Position numbers and translations under genes: made by a program
Origin: Chitinophagales bacterium
GTDB lineage: Bacteria; Bacteroidota; Bacteroidia; Chitinophagales; JADIYW01
Length of the DNA: 64,000 bases
Direction of reading: 5' to 3'
Assembly: GCA_023957215.1 (NCBI GenBank)
Contig: JAMLHH010000011.1
Coordinates: forward strand, 22,015 to 86,014
Shown here: piece by piece, positions 25,654 to 34,729 of the stretch
Layout of the letters: each line of letters begins with the position of its first letter
Position numbering within the stretch: the stretch's first letter is position 1
The notes under the pieces: model-generated
Told to the model about the DNA's origin: nothing
Seen by the model: only the letters and a program-made list of their open reading frames with translations
The model's database searches: none

Positions 25654-26109
25654 CTAAATAGGGTTGACCGTTTTGGTTAATAATTCATTTTTAATAATTA
25701 ATGGACAGCTATAATTCTGAGACTGCTCTATTGGCTTCAAATCAATGTGGCTAGCCACATTGATTTGAAAATTACCTTCAGAATAAATAAACTGTCTTTT
25801 TCTTGGTCTATTCTTCAAATCTATTAAACTTTTTTTAAATTCTAAGGGTGAATACTGATTTTTAAAAGCTCGGTGTAATCTTTGTTCGTTATAGTGATTG
25901 ACCGCTTTCTTTGTTCTTTGTTTTAAACTTTTAAAATCGGCAATATACCAGCGTTTAAGATATTCATTTTTGATGATACCATTCACTCTTTCAGCATACG
26001 CATTGTCTTGTGCTATTTTTCCCATACTGACTTTAATACCATTGCTCTTTAATAATTGGATATATTCCTTACTACCATACTGAGCACCTCTGTCAGAGTG
26101 ATGAATCAT
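25654..26109 (-). pseudogene. IS3-family transposase OrfB, C-terminal remnant
   Basis: 151 codons covering the end of the DDE integrase core: IHHSDRGAQYGSKEYIQLL holds the second catalytic Asp and AQDNAYAERVNGIIKNEYL the Glu, followed by HYNEQRLHRAFKNQYSPLEF. The HTH region, OrfA and the first Asp are missing, and the sequence just upstream is simple heptamer repeat, so the element is truncated and inactive. A palindrome CCCTAAATAGGG overlaps the stop codon. Both flanks are short tandem repeats. Confidence 0.88.
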
Positions 26110-26116
26110 ATTTTTT

Positions 26117-26268
26117 AAATACGAAGTTTAAAGTACAAAGTACAAGTTTTCTTTGTGAACTTCGTGTGTCCTCTGTGAACTTTGTGGTTAAGGAATGGTT
26201 TTAAAGTACGAAGTTAGAAGTACAAAATATGAGTTTTCTTTGTCGTCAATGACCTATCGTCTATCGTC
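26117..26268. repeat. Composite short tandem repeats (7-mer and 9-mer)
   Basis: In order: heptamers AAATACG, AAGTTTA, AAGTACA, AAGTACA (26117-26144); imperfect 9-mers of CTTTGTGAA type (about 26151-26193), the inverse complement of the array at 3913-3956; heptamers AAGTACG, AAGTTAG, AAGTACA (26204-26224); heptamers TGTCGTC, AATGACC, TATCGTC, TATCGTC (26241-26268). A hairpin GTCCC...GGGAC follows at about 26266-26284. No gene. Confidence 0.65.
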
Positions 26269-26318
26269 CCAAAATATATGGGACTTAAAGATTGTTTCCC
26301 CTCAATTCTCAACTTTCA

Positions 26319-26900
26319 TTAATACAAAAAGGCCCGGATAAATTCTGAAATATCGTATTTGGCATCATCTAAATTGTCATTGATGATGACCACATCAGCA
26401 TATTGCTCATATTCCAACTCTATGCGGGCTTTATCCAAACGTCTGTAAATATTTTCCAAAGTCTCAGTGCCACGGGCGAGTAATCGACTTTCTAAAATTT
26501 GTAGAGATGGTGCTTTGACAAAAACCATCAAGGCGTTGTCTCCAAAATACTTTTTCAGGTTGACGGCACCGACTACATCGACGACAAACAATACGATCTT
26601 ATTTTCTCTCCACAATCGGTCTAACTCGGATTTTAAAGTACCGTAATAAAGGTCTTCATATACCTGTTGCCACTCAATAAAATCATCTTTTTCGATAAAA
26701 TCCTTGAACTTTTCCACAGGAAAGAAATAATAGTCTATACCTTCTATTTCGTTTTTTCTTGCCAAGCGGGAAGTCGCCGAAACAGCTCTTTCTATCTGTT
26801 CGAAATGCTGCAAAGTATATTTCATCAAAGTGGTTTTGCCTCCACCTGACGGACCGGTAAAAATGATTACCTGATGTTTACTGCTTGAGTTTTCCGACAT
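26319..26900 (-). CDS. gmk: Guanylate kinase
   Basis: Converts GMP/dGMP to GDP/dGDP. P-loop FTGPSGGGKTTLMKY at about 14-28 (canonical members have GAGKST), then AVSATSRLARKNEIEGIDYYF for GMP binding, EWQQVYEDLYYGT, LFVVDVVGAVNLKKYF, and the lid IYRRLDKARIELEYEQYADVV. 193 residues. It lies three bases after yicC; this yicC-gmk pairing is common in bacteria and supports one transcript. Confidence 0.95.
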   Translation of the reverse strand: MSENSSSKHQVIIFTGPSGGGKTTLMKYTLQHFEQIERAVSATSRLARKNEIEGIDYYFFPVEKFKDFIEKDDFIEWQQVYEDLYYGTLKSELDRLWRENKIVLFVVDVVGAVNLKKYFGDNALMVFVKAPSLQILESRLLARGTETLENIYRRLDKARIELEYEQYADVVIINDNLDDAKYDISEFIRAFLY

Positions 26901-26903
26901 TAA

Positions 26904-27785
26904 TTATAAAATATTATTGGTTTGCTCTTTAATTTTCTCAATGTCATCTTTCATCAAGACAACGAGCTTTTGTATTTCCACATGATTGGCTTTGGAGCCG
27001 ATGGTATTGACCTCTCTTAGCATTTCCTGAGCAACAAAGTTTAACTTTTTACCTTTTTCGTTCGTAGTTTTATCTTTTAAAATATCTTCAAAATAATCTA
27101 AATGCGTAGCCAATCTTACTTTTTCTTCGTTGATGTCTAATCTTTCTATGTAAAAAATTAATTCTATCTCCAATCTGCCGGAATCAACAGGATATTCCTC
27201 TGTTATATTTTTCAATTGTTCGTCAAATCGTTCTCTGATTTTATCAATCCGCTCTTTTTCATAAGGAGAAATTTTGGATAAGCTTTCACGAATGGATAAG
27301 AGTTTCTCTTGTACATCTGTAAACTGACTTTCTCCTTCTAATTTTCTATGTGTAACTAAGTTCTCAATTGCAATATTCAAGGTGTTATTTAAAAAGTTTA
27401 AAACTTCTTCCTCATCTATACTTGTAATGCTATCATCCAAAATGCCCGGCATGCGAAGTAAATTACCTATCATTTTATGGATGTCCACTCCGTTTTCTTG
27501 CGAAAAAACCAAAAGTTGTTTGTAGTATTTATTCATCAAAGAGAGGTTCAGATTACCGACCGTCTTTTGAACTCCAATTGTGTGAGTGGAAATTTGAAGA
27601 TCAATTTTGCCTCGTTTTAGAGATTTTAGAGTGTTGCGTACGAAACTTTCATACGATTTGAGCTGTTCCGGTAACTTGATATTCAAATCCAAACCTTTGC
27701 TATTCAAAGATCTGATATCTATGTTATACATGACCTCGTCCATCTTTGCTTCTGCTGTACCGTAGCCTGTCATTGAATATACCAT
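26904..27785 (-). CDS. yicC: YicC-family endoribonuclease
   Basis: 293 residues beginning with MVYSMTGYGTAEA, the diagnostic YicC N-terminus, and ending with the conserved C-terminal EMLREVNTIGSKANHVEIQKLVVLMKDDIEKIKEQTNNIL type block (DUF1732). NSKGLDLNIKLP and RMPGIL match further family blocks. E. coli YicC is an RNase that promotes sRNA turnover. Operon with gmk directly downstream. Confidence 0.94.
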   Translation of the reverse strand: MVYSMTGYGTAEAKMDEVMYNIDIRSLNSKGLDLNIKLPEQLKSYESFVRNTLKSLKRGKIDLQISTHTIGVQKTVGNLNLSLMNKYYKQLLVFSQENGVDIHKMIGNLLRMPGILDDSITSIDEEEVLNFLNNTLNIAIENLVTHRKLEGESQFTDVQEKLLSIRESLSKISPYEKERIDKIRERFDEQLKNITEEYPVDSGRLEIELIFYIERLDINEEKVRLATHLDYFEDILKDKTTNEKGKKLNFVAQEMLREVNTIGSKANHVEIQKLVVLMKDDIEKIKEQTNNIL

Positions 27786-27886
27786 GAATCTCTTTATTCT
27801 TTGAATTTCAAAGTTGTAAATAAAAGCTCACATTATGGACGAATGTATATTAAATTAACTCTATTATTTGAATCTCATGGGTAGTT

Positions 27887-28243
27887 ATGATAGATTTTAA
27901 TCCTAAATTATACTTAGAAAAAGGGATTGAAAATTTTGAGATTGATTCCAAAGTGAAGGAAATCATTTTTGCCGTTTTTTTAAACATATTCTACATCGTT
28001 ATCATAACAGATCCGTATAGAGGAATCAATATTAAGTGTGTAATGGTCGAAATGAAAATTATCATGTATGGGTTCTGTGTGGATAAACTGATTGGCATCG
28101 ACAATAAAGCTTTCCAAAATCACTTCCTGACTATACCTCAATTAGACTCAGATGTCGGAAGTCGGGAGCGGTTACTAATAAGGTCGGAAAATTATATTTA
28201 TCTCCAAAATGCTTCAAATGGGCATTCCGGGACTAATAAATAA
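27887..28243 (+). CDS. Doubtful ORF, 118 residues
   Basis: Open from ATG 27887 to 28243 between two minus-strand genes. The first 35 residues (MIDFNPKLYLEKGIENFEI start) look protein-like; the rest is hydrophobic then of unusual composition and resembles nothing I know. Could be a degenerate gene or chance. Nothing else is seen in the 27786-28317 gap. Confidence 0.25.
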   Translation: MIDFNPKLYLEKGIENFEIDSKVKEIIFAVFLNIFYIVIITDPYRGINIKCVMVEMKIIMYGFCVDKLIGIDNKAFQNHFLTIPQLDSDVGSRERLLIRSENYIYLQNASNGHSGTNK

Positions 28244-28317
28244 ATTAGTAAGGACTTGAATCTTGATTTTTGGTATCCAGATTGCTTAAAAAATATCTTG
28301 AATCTTGACTCTATGAC

Positions 28318-28962
28318 CTACTTCTCGTATCTCATTTTCTCTTTGAAATAAGCAAATATCATAGGCAATATAGATACAAAAACAATGGCAATAATGACTT
28401 TTTCAAAATTGTCTTTTATCAAAGGAATATTACCCAAGAAATAACCGGCGAGCGTTACACCAAATGTCCAGATAAAAGCACCCACGACATTGTAAGAGAT
28501 GAAAGTTTTGTAATGCATGTGACCAATTCCCGCAACAAAAGGGGCTAAAGTCCTGACAATAGGTACAAATCTAGCTATGACTATCGTCTTGCTACCATGT
28601 TTTGTATAAAACTCATGTGTCTTTTGAATATGTTCATCTTTTACAAAGTTTCTACCGAAAATCTTCGCTTTCAATATCCGGTCTCCAAACTCCCGACCTA
28701 TGGTATAATTACAGGTGTCTCCTAAAACGGCTGCCACAAAAACAACAGGTAATAAAATACCTATATGAAAAGTTTCGGGAAACTGTGCTGCCAGCATTCC
28801 GGCTGCAAAAAGTAAAGAATCTCCGGGAAGAAATGGCCAAACCACAATGCCGGTTTCAATAAAAATAATGAGAAACATAATACCATAAACCCACGATCCA
28901 TACATCAATAAAAACTCGGCGAGATGACTATCGACGTGTAAAATAAAATCTATTACATCCAT
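28318..28962 (-). CDS. DedA family membrane protein (second paralogue)
   Basis: 214 residues, same architecture as the DedA protein at 23524-24153: FIETGIVVWPFLPGDSLLFAAGMLAA, GDTCNYTIGREFGDRI, FYTKHGSKTIVIARFVPIVRTLAPFVAGIGHMHYKTF, and GYFLGNIPLIKDNF. The two differ enough to be old paralogues rather than a recent duplication. Inner membrane; lipid-carrier transport is inferred from the family. Divergent from the gamma-carbonic anhydrase gene. Confidence 0.93.
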   Translation of the reverse strand: MDVIDFILHVDSHLAEFLLMYGSWVYGIMFLIIFIETGIVVWPFLPGDSLLFAAGMLAAQFPETFHIGILLPVVFVAAVLGDTCNYTIGREFGDRILKAKIFGRNFVKDEHIQKTHEFYTKHGSKTIVIARFVPIVRTLAPFVAGIGHMHYKTFISYNVVGAFIWTFGVTLAGYFLGNIPLIKDNFEKVIIAIVFVSILPMIFAYFKEKMRYEK

Positions 28963-29087
28963 GTCTTATTTATTCAAAAACTACTTTTAATTTTAAAATA
29001 GATAAAAGTATTGATTTTATATGAAATAACGATATTTATTGGCATCCTTTGTCGTTTTAATTATAGTTTTACAAAAATGAGTAACAG

Positions 29088-29609
29088 ATGGCATATATAA
29101 TAGGTGTTCAAGGGAAACAGCCACAGTTTGGGAAAAATATATTTATAGCACCGAATGCAACAGTCGTAGGCGATGTAATCATGGGAGATGATTGTAGTAT
29201 TTGGTTCAATGCAGTGATACGCGGCGATGTCAATTCTATTGTAATGGGTAATAAAGTAAATATTCAGGACAATGCCATTGTTCACTGTACTTACCAAAAG
29301 ACAAAAACCATCATAGCGGATAATGTTTCCATCGGTCACAATGCCATTGTGCATGGTTGTATAATAGAGAAAAATGTCTTAATCGGTATGGGAGCTATCG
29401 TTATGGATAATTGTTATATCGAAGAAAATTCAATAATTGCTGCAGGTGCAGTTGTCTTGGAAGGAACTCGTGTAAAGTCAGGAACTATTTATGCCGGTAT
29501 TCCGGCAAAAGAGGTCAAAAAATTGAGCGGGGAAGTATTTAAAGACCAAGTAGAGCGTATTGCAAACAACTATGTCAAATATGCTTCTTGGTATAAAAGT
29601 GAGGAGTAA
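29088..29609 (+). CDS. Gamma-carbonic anhydrase-like hexapeptide protein
   Basis: Left-handed beta-helix trimer built of hexapeptide repeats (PNATVVGDV, DDCSIWFNAVIRGDVNSI, GNKVNIQDNAIVH). Zinc-ligand histidines are in IVHCTY and VSIGHNAIVHGC, the YrdA/PaaY pattern of the gamma-CA family. 173 residues. Members bind metal; not all show carbonic anhydrase activity, so the reaction is not certain. Stands alone; the neighbours converge on or diverge from it. Confidence 0.92.
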   Translation: MAYIIGVQGKQPQFGKNIFIAPNATVVGDVIMGDDCSIWFNAVIRGDVNSIVMGNKVNIQDNAIVHCTYQKTKTIIADNVSIGHNAIVHGCIIEKNVLIGMGAIVMDNCYIEENSIIAAGAVVLEGTRVKSGTIYAGIPAKEVKKLSGEVFKDQVERIANNYVKYASWYKSEE

Positions 29610-29622
29610 CTTTTTACCGAAT

Positions 29623-29847
29623 CTATCTTTCCTTTGGTATCAGCGGACGTAATAAGTGTTCTAATCCGTTAGTCTTTATGACATAGAGGGTTTCTAATAG
29701 CATTCCTAATTTGCCTTTGGGCATGGCATCATTGTTTCTCATCCATTCCAAGTAGCTGACAGGAATTTGGTCTAACCATCTGTCTTTGTACTTGCCGTAA
29801 GGCATTTTTGTTTCAATGATTTTTAATAAGATGACCTTGTCCGGCAT
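29623..29847 (-). CDS. DUF3820 family protein
   Basis: 74 residues containing the compact motif series MPYGKYKDRWLDQIPVSYLEWM, PKGKLGMLLETLYVIKTNGLEHLLRPL, matching DUF3820 (labelled 'putative quorum-sensing-regulated virulence factor' in Pfam; the role is not established). Its start overlaps the end of rnc by 35 bp, so it is last in the acpP-fabF-rnc transcript. Confidence 0.88.
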   Translation of the reverse strand: MPDKVILLKIIETKMPYGKYKDRWLDQIPVSYLEWMRNNDAMPKGKLGMLLETLYVIKTNGLEHLLRPLIPKER

Positions 29848-30538
29848 GGGTAAGTATTATGTTTAAAGTATTTTTTGCTGCGACCCTTTCGGCTTGTTTG
29901 ATTGTTTTCCCTTTGCCGATACCATATTTTTTCCCGTCTATAAATACGTGAACTTCAAATTCTTTTGGACTTTGAATATTGGCATTGACAGACCTAAACT
30001 CAATATTTTTCTTTCTCTTTTGCACCCATTCAAAGAGCTTACTTTTAGGATTTTCATAATTCTCTAAAAGGTTTTCGACCCTTGTTTCATTGAGGATGTG
30101 TAAAGAGACAAAACTTTCTGCATGTTTCAAACCTCCATCCAGATAAAATGCACCGATGAGAGCTTCAATGACATTTCCGCTCAAATCTTTGGAGAGTGAT
30201 AATTGATTTTCGTCAATTTGGTGAATGATATAATTTCTTAGTTGTAAATTTTCTGCTACCTCATTGAGTTGGCGACGACTGACTATATAAGAACGTAGTT
30301 TTGTCAAATCACCTTCTTTTTTCTTGGGATATTTTTTAAATAAATACTCTGCTACTATCAGACTTAAAACCGCATCACCCAAAAATTCCAATTGTTCAAA
30401 GTTTTCTCCCGGTTTAGAATTAGCGGAAGTGTGCGTAAGTGCGACTTTAAAAAGATGTTCGGAATGTCGAGGATAAAGATTTCCTATTTGCCTGAAAAAA
30501 TCTTTGAGTTCCCAGTTATCGTTTTCGTCCGATGTCAC
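29813..30538 (-). CDS. rnc: Ribonuclease III
   Basis: Cuts double-stranded RNA in rRNA processing. The signature ENFEQLEFLGDAVLSLIVAEYLFKKYP type motif is split as EQLEFLGDAVLS plus AEYLF at about 42-62; SGNVIEALIGAFYLDGG holds the second acidic set. The C-terminal dsRNA-binding domain begins near NPKSKLFEW and ends in IKQAERVAAKNTLNIIL. 241 residues. Overlaps fabF by 4 bp, a gene order (acpP-fabF-rnc) conserved in many bacteria. Confidence 0.96.
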   Translation of the reverse strand: MTSDENDNWELKDFFRQIGNLYPRHSEHLFKVALTHTSANSKPGENFEQLEFLGDAVLSLIVAEYLFKKYPKKKEGDLTKLRSYIVSRRQLNEVAENLQLRNYIIHQIDENQLSLSKDLSGNVIEALIGAFYLDGGLKHAESFVSLHILNETRVENLLENYENPKSKLFEWVQKRKKNIEFRSVNANIQSPKEFEVHVFIDGKKYGIGKGKTIKQAERVAAKNTLNIILTHAGQGHLIKNH

Positions 30539-31788
30539 TCTTCAAACTTTTTAAAGATGACAGATGCATTGTGTCCGCCAAAACCGAAAGTATTGGACAA
30601 GGCATAATTGATTTTTCTCTTTTCGGCTTTGTTAAAAGTGAAATTGAGCAGAGGGTCAATATTTTCATCCAATTCATTAAAATTAATCGTTGGAGGTACA
30701 ATGTCATTTTTCACGGAGAGTATAGATATAATAGCTTCTACGATACCGGCAGCACCTAATAAATGACCTGTCATTGACTTTGTAGAACTGATGTTTAAAT
30801 GGTAAGCATGCTCTTGAAAAACGCTTTGGATGGCTTTGATTTCTGCAATATCACCCAAAGAAGTAGATGTGCCGTGTGTATTGATATAATCTATGTCAGT
30901 CGTCTTGATGTGTGCGTCATTGAGTGCATCTAACATGACCAATTGTGCTCCTTTCCCCTCGGGATGTGGAGCCGTGATATGATATGCATCGGCAGACATG
31001 CCACCCCCGACTAATTCGGCATAAATTGTTGCACCACGCTGTCGGGCATGCTCTAAAGTTTCCAAGATGATACAACCACTACCTTCACCCATGACAAAAC
31101 CATTTCTGTCCTTATCATACGGTCGGGATGCTTTTTCAGGTTCATCATTCCTTGTCGAAAGTGCTCTAATGGAGTTAAACCCACCGATGCTGACTTCATT
31201 GATGGGAGCTTCTGAGCCTCCACAAACGATGGCATTGGCTTTTCCTAGTCTGAGATAGTTAAATGCATCAATGATGCCATGTGTGGAGGAAGCACAAGCC
31301 GAAACGACACAAAAATTTAAACCCATAAAACCGTGACGAATGGAGATATGACCTGCTGCAATATCCACTATCATTTTAGGTATAAAATAAGGGCTGAATC
31401 TTGGATTCCTGTCGTTTTCAGCGTATTTGATGACTTCTTCCTGAAAAGTTTCCACACCTCCGATTCCCGACGACCAAATTACCCCGATTTTGGTTTTATC
31501 TAAGCGCTCATCATTTATTCCGGAATGTAAGACAGCTTCTTCTGAGGCCGCAATGGCATATTGGGAAAAGAGGTCTAAAGCCCGTATTTCCTTATTTTCC
31601 AAAATACTGGAAATGTCAAAATTTTTGACTTCACAGGCAAATTTTGTTTTAAACTTAGTCGTGTCAAATTTGGTGATAGCCCCTGCACCACTTTCCCCTT
31701 CTTGAATAGAAGTCCAAAAGGTTTTCACATCATTGCCGAGAGGTGTGACGGCCCCTAAACCGGTGACAACAACTCTTTTTAATTCCAC
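30535..31788 (-). CDS. fabF: 3-oxoacyl-ACP synthase II
   Basis: Elongating condensing enzyme of fatty acid synthesis. Catalytic Cys in VVSACASSTHG, catalytic His in NTHGTSTSLGD and the Lys/His block STKSMTGHLLGAAG; C-terminal NTFGFGGHNASVIFK. 417 residues, normal. The acpP stop codon is 9 bases before its start, and its end overlaps rnc by 4 bp. Confidence 0.97.
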   Translation of the reverse strand: MELKRVVVTGLGAVTPLGNDVKTFWTSIQEGESGAGAITKFDTTKFKTKFACEVKNFDISSILENKEIRALDLFSQYAIAASEEAVLHSGINDERLDKTKIGVIWSSGIGGVETFQEEVIKYAENDRNPRFSPYFIPKMIVDIAAGHISIRHGFMGLNFCVVSACASSTHGIIDAFNYLRLGKANAIVCGGSEAPINEVSIGGFNSIRALSTRNDEPEKASRPYDKDRNGFVMGEGSGCIILETLEHARQRGATIYAELVGGGMSADAYHITAPHPEGKGAQLVMLDALNDAHIKTTDIDYINTHGTSTSLGDIAEIKAIQSVFQEHAYHLNISSTKSMTGHLLGAAGIVEAIISILSVKNDIVPPTINFNELDENIDPLLNFTFNKAEKRKINYALSNTFGFGGHNASVIFKKFEE

Positions 31789-31797
31789 ATTTAAAAA

Positions 31798-32031
31798 TTA
31801 GGATTTCTTCTCAAAATAGGAAATAGCATCTCCAACCGTCTTGATGTTTTCTATTTCTTCATCTTCGATAGCTATTTCAAAAGCATCTTCCAATTGCATG
31901 ATCAATTCGGTGATTTGAATGGAATCAGCACCTAAATCCTTTGAAAAAAAAGCATCGTTGGTCAGTTGTTCATCTGATAACTCAAGTTGCTCTTTGATAA
32001 TTTCTTTTACTTTTTCTGATACGTTACTCAT
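31798..32031 (-). CDS. acpP: Acyl carrier protein
   Basis: Carries fatty acyl chains on a 4'-phosphopantetheine arm. Start chosen at 32031 (MSNVSEKVKEIIKEQL), giving 77 residues; the longer frame to 32109 adds an untypical 26-residue extension. The modified Ser lies in LGADSIQITELIMQLE (usual form GADSLDTVEL), followed by the acidic helix FEIAIEDEEIENIKTVGDAI. First gene of acpP-fabF-rnc-DUF3820. A TATTTTCG box lies about 40 bases upstream on this strand. Confidence 0.96.
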   Translation of the reverse strand: MSNVSEKVKEIIKEQLELSDEQLTNDAFFSKDLGADSIQITELIMQLEDAFEIAIEDEEIENIKTVGDAISYFEKKS

Positions 32032-32153
32032 ATTCAGTTTGTTTTCCACTTTAAGGTAATCAATTTGTCGAAAATAATTCATTTTGAGATATAATTGATA
32101 GCAATTCACAATTATTTTACAGTCATTCGGTTTACTCTTGTATTTGTTGTCCT

Positions 32154-32161
32154 TACTTTTG
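32154..32161 (+). promoter_or_regulatory. -7 promoter element TACTTTTG
   Basis: TAnnTTTG match ending 20 bases before ATG 32182; supports that start and rules out the longer frame from 32095. Confidence 0.55.
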
Positions 32162-32181
32162 AGGCAAGTATCTTATTAAAG

Positions 32182-32664
32182 ATGTCAAAAAAGTCTAAAA
32201 AGAATAAGCTGAAAGTAGACAAATCGTTTAAGTTGGACAAACTCAAACTGATAGGTATTGTCTCAGACTTGGAAGATTATCGTTTGGCATGGTTGATAAA
32301 TCAGGAGTTTCATTGGGATTTGGAATTGAGGGGAAAAGTTTATGATAAAGAGGGCGAGCTTTGTTATTCGAGAGTGGAAGAAGGTGTTGCGGAAGAAAGT
32401 GCTGATATTTTAAAATTTCCTATTTTCAGATTTATTGAAGAAGAGGTGAAATATGAAGTAAGTTTGATTAAAAACAAGATAAAAAACCGGTTACATATCA
32501 AAAGTCTAAAACAATTTGACTATCTTTTAGGTTTGGAAGGGGAGTTTGTTTATCTCCCCACACAAATGTTGGATAGGATAAAGAAGTTTTCACAAGTTCA
32601 AATGGTGGTAGATATCTCATCTGAGATGACATCCGAAAATTACATACTATTAAGTTATAAATAA
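32182..32664 (+). CDS. IPExxxVDY family protein
   Basis: Small Bacteroidota-specific family without known function. Start at ATG 32182 gives MSKKSKKNKLKVDKSFKLD and 160 residues; the upstream frame from 32095 crosses the promoter box. Features: LIGIVSDLEDYRLAWLINQEF in the N-terminal half and, near the C-terminus, LKQFDYLLGLEG and a long helix. The family name comes from a C-terminal IPE...VDY-type motif; here the region reads SLKQFDYLL. It abuts pyk with no gap, a pairing that I recall as common in this phylum. Confidence 0.8.
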   Translation: MSKKSKKNKLKVDKSFKLDKLKLIGIVSDLEDYRLAWLINQEFHWDLELRGKVYDKEGELCYSRVEEGVAEESADILKFPIFRFIEEEVKYEVSLIKNKIKNRLHIKSLKQFDYLLGLEGEFVYLPTQMLDRIKKFSQVQMVVDISSEMTSENYILLSYK

Positions 32665-34089
32665 ATGCATAGAAGAAAAACAAAGATATTGGCAACTATC
32701 GGACCGGCAAGTAATAGTTTTGAGCAGTTAGAAAAACTCTATCTTGCGGGTGTCAACGCTTTTCGTATGAACCTTTCTCATGGGACACACAAAGATCATG
32801 AATTGGTGATAGGCCATACCCAAAAGTTGAATGAAAAATATAAATCTCATATTAGCTTATTGGCTGATCTTCAAGGACCTAAATTGAGGGTGGGAGAGAT
32901 TCAAGATGGGATGATACATCTGAAAGTAGATCATCTTATCAACGTTGTGACCTATCCTGTCATAGGTGATGAAGATACCATCAGTGTGACTTATGACTCT
33001 TTGGCACATGATGTCAAAGTAGGTGAAATGATTTTGATAGACGATGGCAAGGTTTCTTTGGAAGTCGTGGAAACAAATCAAAAAGATAAAGTAGTTTGCA
33101 GAGTGGTAGAAGGTGGTGATTTGAGTTCTAAAAAAGGATTCAATCTTCCACAGACTCAAGTGAGCATGCCGAGTTTGACACCCAAAGACAGAGAAGATTT
33201 AGAGTTTATTCTTCAATTTCCTATCAACTGGATTGCTTTATCGTTTGTCAGACATGCTGATGAGTTGATAGAGTTGAGAAATATCTTAAAAGAAAAGGAT
33301 GTACAGACTCAAATCATGGCAAAGATAGAAAAACCGGAAGCTGTAAAAAACATTGACTCTATCATTGATAATTCGGATGCCGTGATGGTTGCAAGAGGTG
33401 ATTTGGCAGTGGAAGTCCCGATGGAGGAAATGACACTTGTGCAGAAAAAAATCATTCAAAAATGTATTCAAAAGAGCAAACCGGTTGTCCTTGCTACCCA
33501 AGTGATGGAAACCATGATGACCAAATCCAGACCTACAAGAGCTGAGATTACGGATGTCTCAAATGCTGTTTTGGATGGTGCGGATGTTATCATGTTGTCC
33601 GGTGAAACCTCAGTCGGAGATTTTCCGATAAAAGTAGTGGAGACAATAGATAAAATCATCAACCGTGTAGAAAAGGAGTCTATTATTTATAACAAAATCC
33701 ATCAGGCACATCATACTTCCAATAATTTTTATTCGGATGCGATTTGTTTTAAAGCAAGCGAAATAGCTTCTGATATACATGCAAAATGTATCAACGTTAT
33801 GACCTATTCAGGTTACTCTGCCCTAAAAATCTCTTCTTGCCGTCCCAAAGCAGAAATCAATATTTTTACCAGTAATAAGTTCCTTTTAAATACACTGAGT
33901 ATCGTTTGGGGAACGACTTGTTACTATTATAATAGTTTTGAGAGTACGGATGAAACGATTGAAGATGTCATCATCAAACTGAGAGGTGAAAAGAAGGTGG
34001 AAAAAGGAGATGTCATCGTCAATACCGGGAGTATGCCGATTATGGGGCGTGGAAGAACCAATATGATTAAAATAACTGTTGTAGAATAA
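32665..34089 (+). CDS. pyk: Pyruvate kinase
   Basis: Last step of glycolysis, phosphoenolpyruvate plus ADP to pyruvate plus ATP. TKILATIGPASNSFEQLEKL, FRMNLSHGTHKDHE, LADLQGPKLRVGE, the active-site block MAKIEKPEAVKNIDSII, VMVARGDLAVEV and LATQVMETMM are all present; the C-terminal regulatory domain ends with GRGRTNMIKI. 474 residues. Starts right after the IPExxxVDY stop codon and is followed by queE after two bases. Confidence 0.97.
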   Translation: MHRRKTKILATIGPASNSFEQLEKLYLAGVNAFRMNLSHGTHKDHELVIGHTQKLNEKYKSHISLLADLQGPKLRVGEIQDGMIHLKVDHLINVVTYPVIGDEDTISVTYDSLAHDVKVGEMILIDDGKVSLEVVETNQKDKVVCRVVEGGDLSSKKGFNLPQTQVSMPSLTPKDREDLEFILQFPINWIALSFVRHADELIELRNILKEKDVQTQIMAKIEKPEAVKNIDSIIDNSDAVMVARGDLAVEVPMEEMTLVQKKIIQKCIQKSKPVVLATQVMETMMTKSRPTRAEITDVSNAVLDGADVIMLSGETSVGDFPIKVVETIDKIINRVEKESIIYNKIHQAHHTSNNFYSDAICFKASEIASDIHAKCINVMTYSGYSALKISSCRPKAEINIFTSNKFLLNTLSIVWGTTCYYYNSFESTDETIEDVIIKLRGEKKVEKGDVIVNTGSMPIMGRGRTNMIKITVVE

Positions 34090-34091
34090 GC

Positions 34092-34721
34092 GTGACTGAG
34101 AATCAATCCCGATATAGAGAACCTGATTATTTACCTGTCATGGAACAGTTTTATACCTTACAAGGCGAAGGGAGATATGCGGGTCATGCTGCTTACTTCA
34201 TCAGATTAACCGGCTGCGATGTAGGCTGCGTGTGGTGTGATGTCAAAGAAAGCTGGACAGTACGGGAAAATCAATGGAAAAAGGTAGATGAAATTGTAAA
34301 TGAAGCTTGTGGATTTCCCGCAAGAATGGTCGTGATTACCGGTGGCGAACCTGCCATGTATGATTTGTCTGAATTGACCCGGCGACTCAAAGAAAAAGGC
34401 TTTAGAATACATATCGAAACCTCGGGGGCATATCCTTTATCGGGTAGTTTGGATTGGGTGACGGTTTCCCCTAAAAAATTTAAAGCACCCTTGCAAGAGG
34501 TAGTGGTACAAGCTCATGAACTGAAAGTAGTCATTTTTCATCCTTCTGATATAGATTGGGCTGAGAAACATGCTCAAATGACAAATAAAGATTGTCTTTT
34601 ATTGCTACAACCGGAATGGGATAGAAGAGACAGACATGGTGATTTGTTGATAGAATATATCAAATCACATCCGCAATGGTCTTTATCTTTACAGACACAT
34701 AAGTACATTGATATTCCTTAA
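34092..34721 (+). CDS. queE: 7-carboxy-7-deazaguanine synthase
   Basis: Radical SAM enzyme making the deazaguanine core of queuosine. Substrate loop FYTLQGEGRYAGHAAYFIRL then the cluster motif C-x3-C-x2-C in TGCDVGCVWCD; GGEPAMYD and ETSGAYPL follow. 209 residues, normal. GTG start two bases after pyk, so co-transcribed. No other queuosine genes are present in the window. Confidence 0.94.
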   Translation: MTENQSRYREPDYLPVMEQFYTLQGEGRYAGHAAYFIRLTGCDVGCVWCDVKESWTVRENQWKKVDEIVNEACGFPARMVVITGGEPAMYDLSELTRRLKEKGFRIHIETSGAYPLSGSLDWVTVSPKKFKAPLQEVVVQAHELKVVIFHPSDIDWAEKHAQMTNKDCLLLLQPEWDRRDRHGDLLIEYIKSHPQWSLSLQTHKYIDIP

Positions 34722-34729
34722 ACGACAGT

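Noticed and set aside
32095..32181. N-terminal extension of the IPExxxVDY gene
   Set aside because: Crosses a TAnnTTTG promoter box at 32154-32161; the internal ATG gives a better start.
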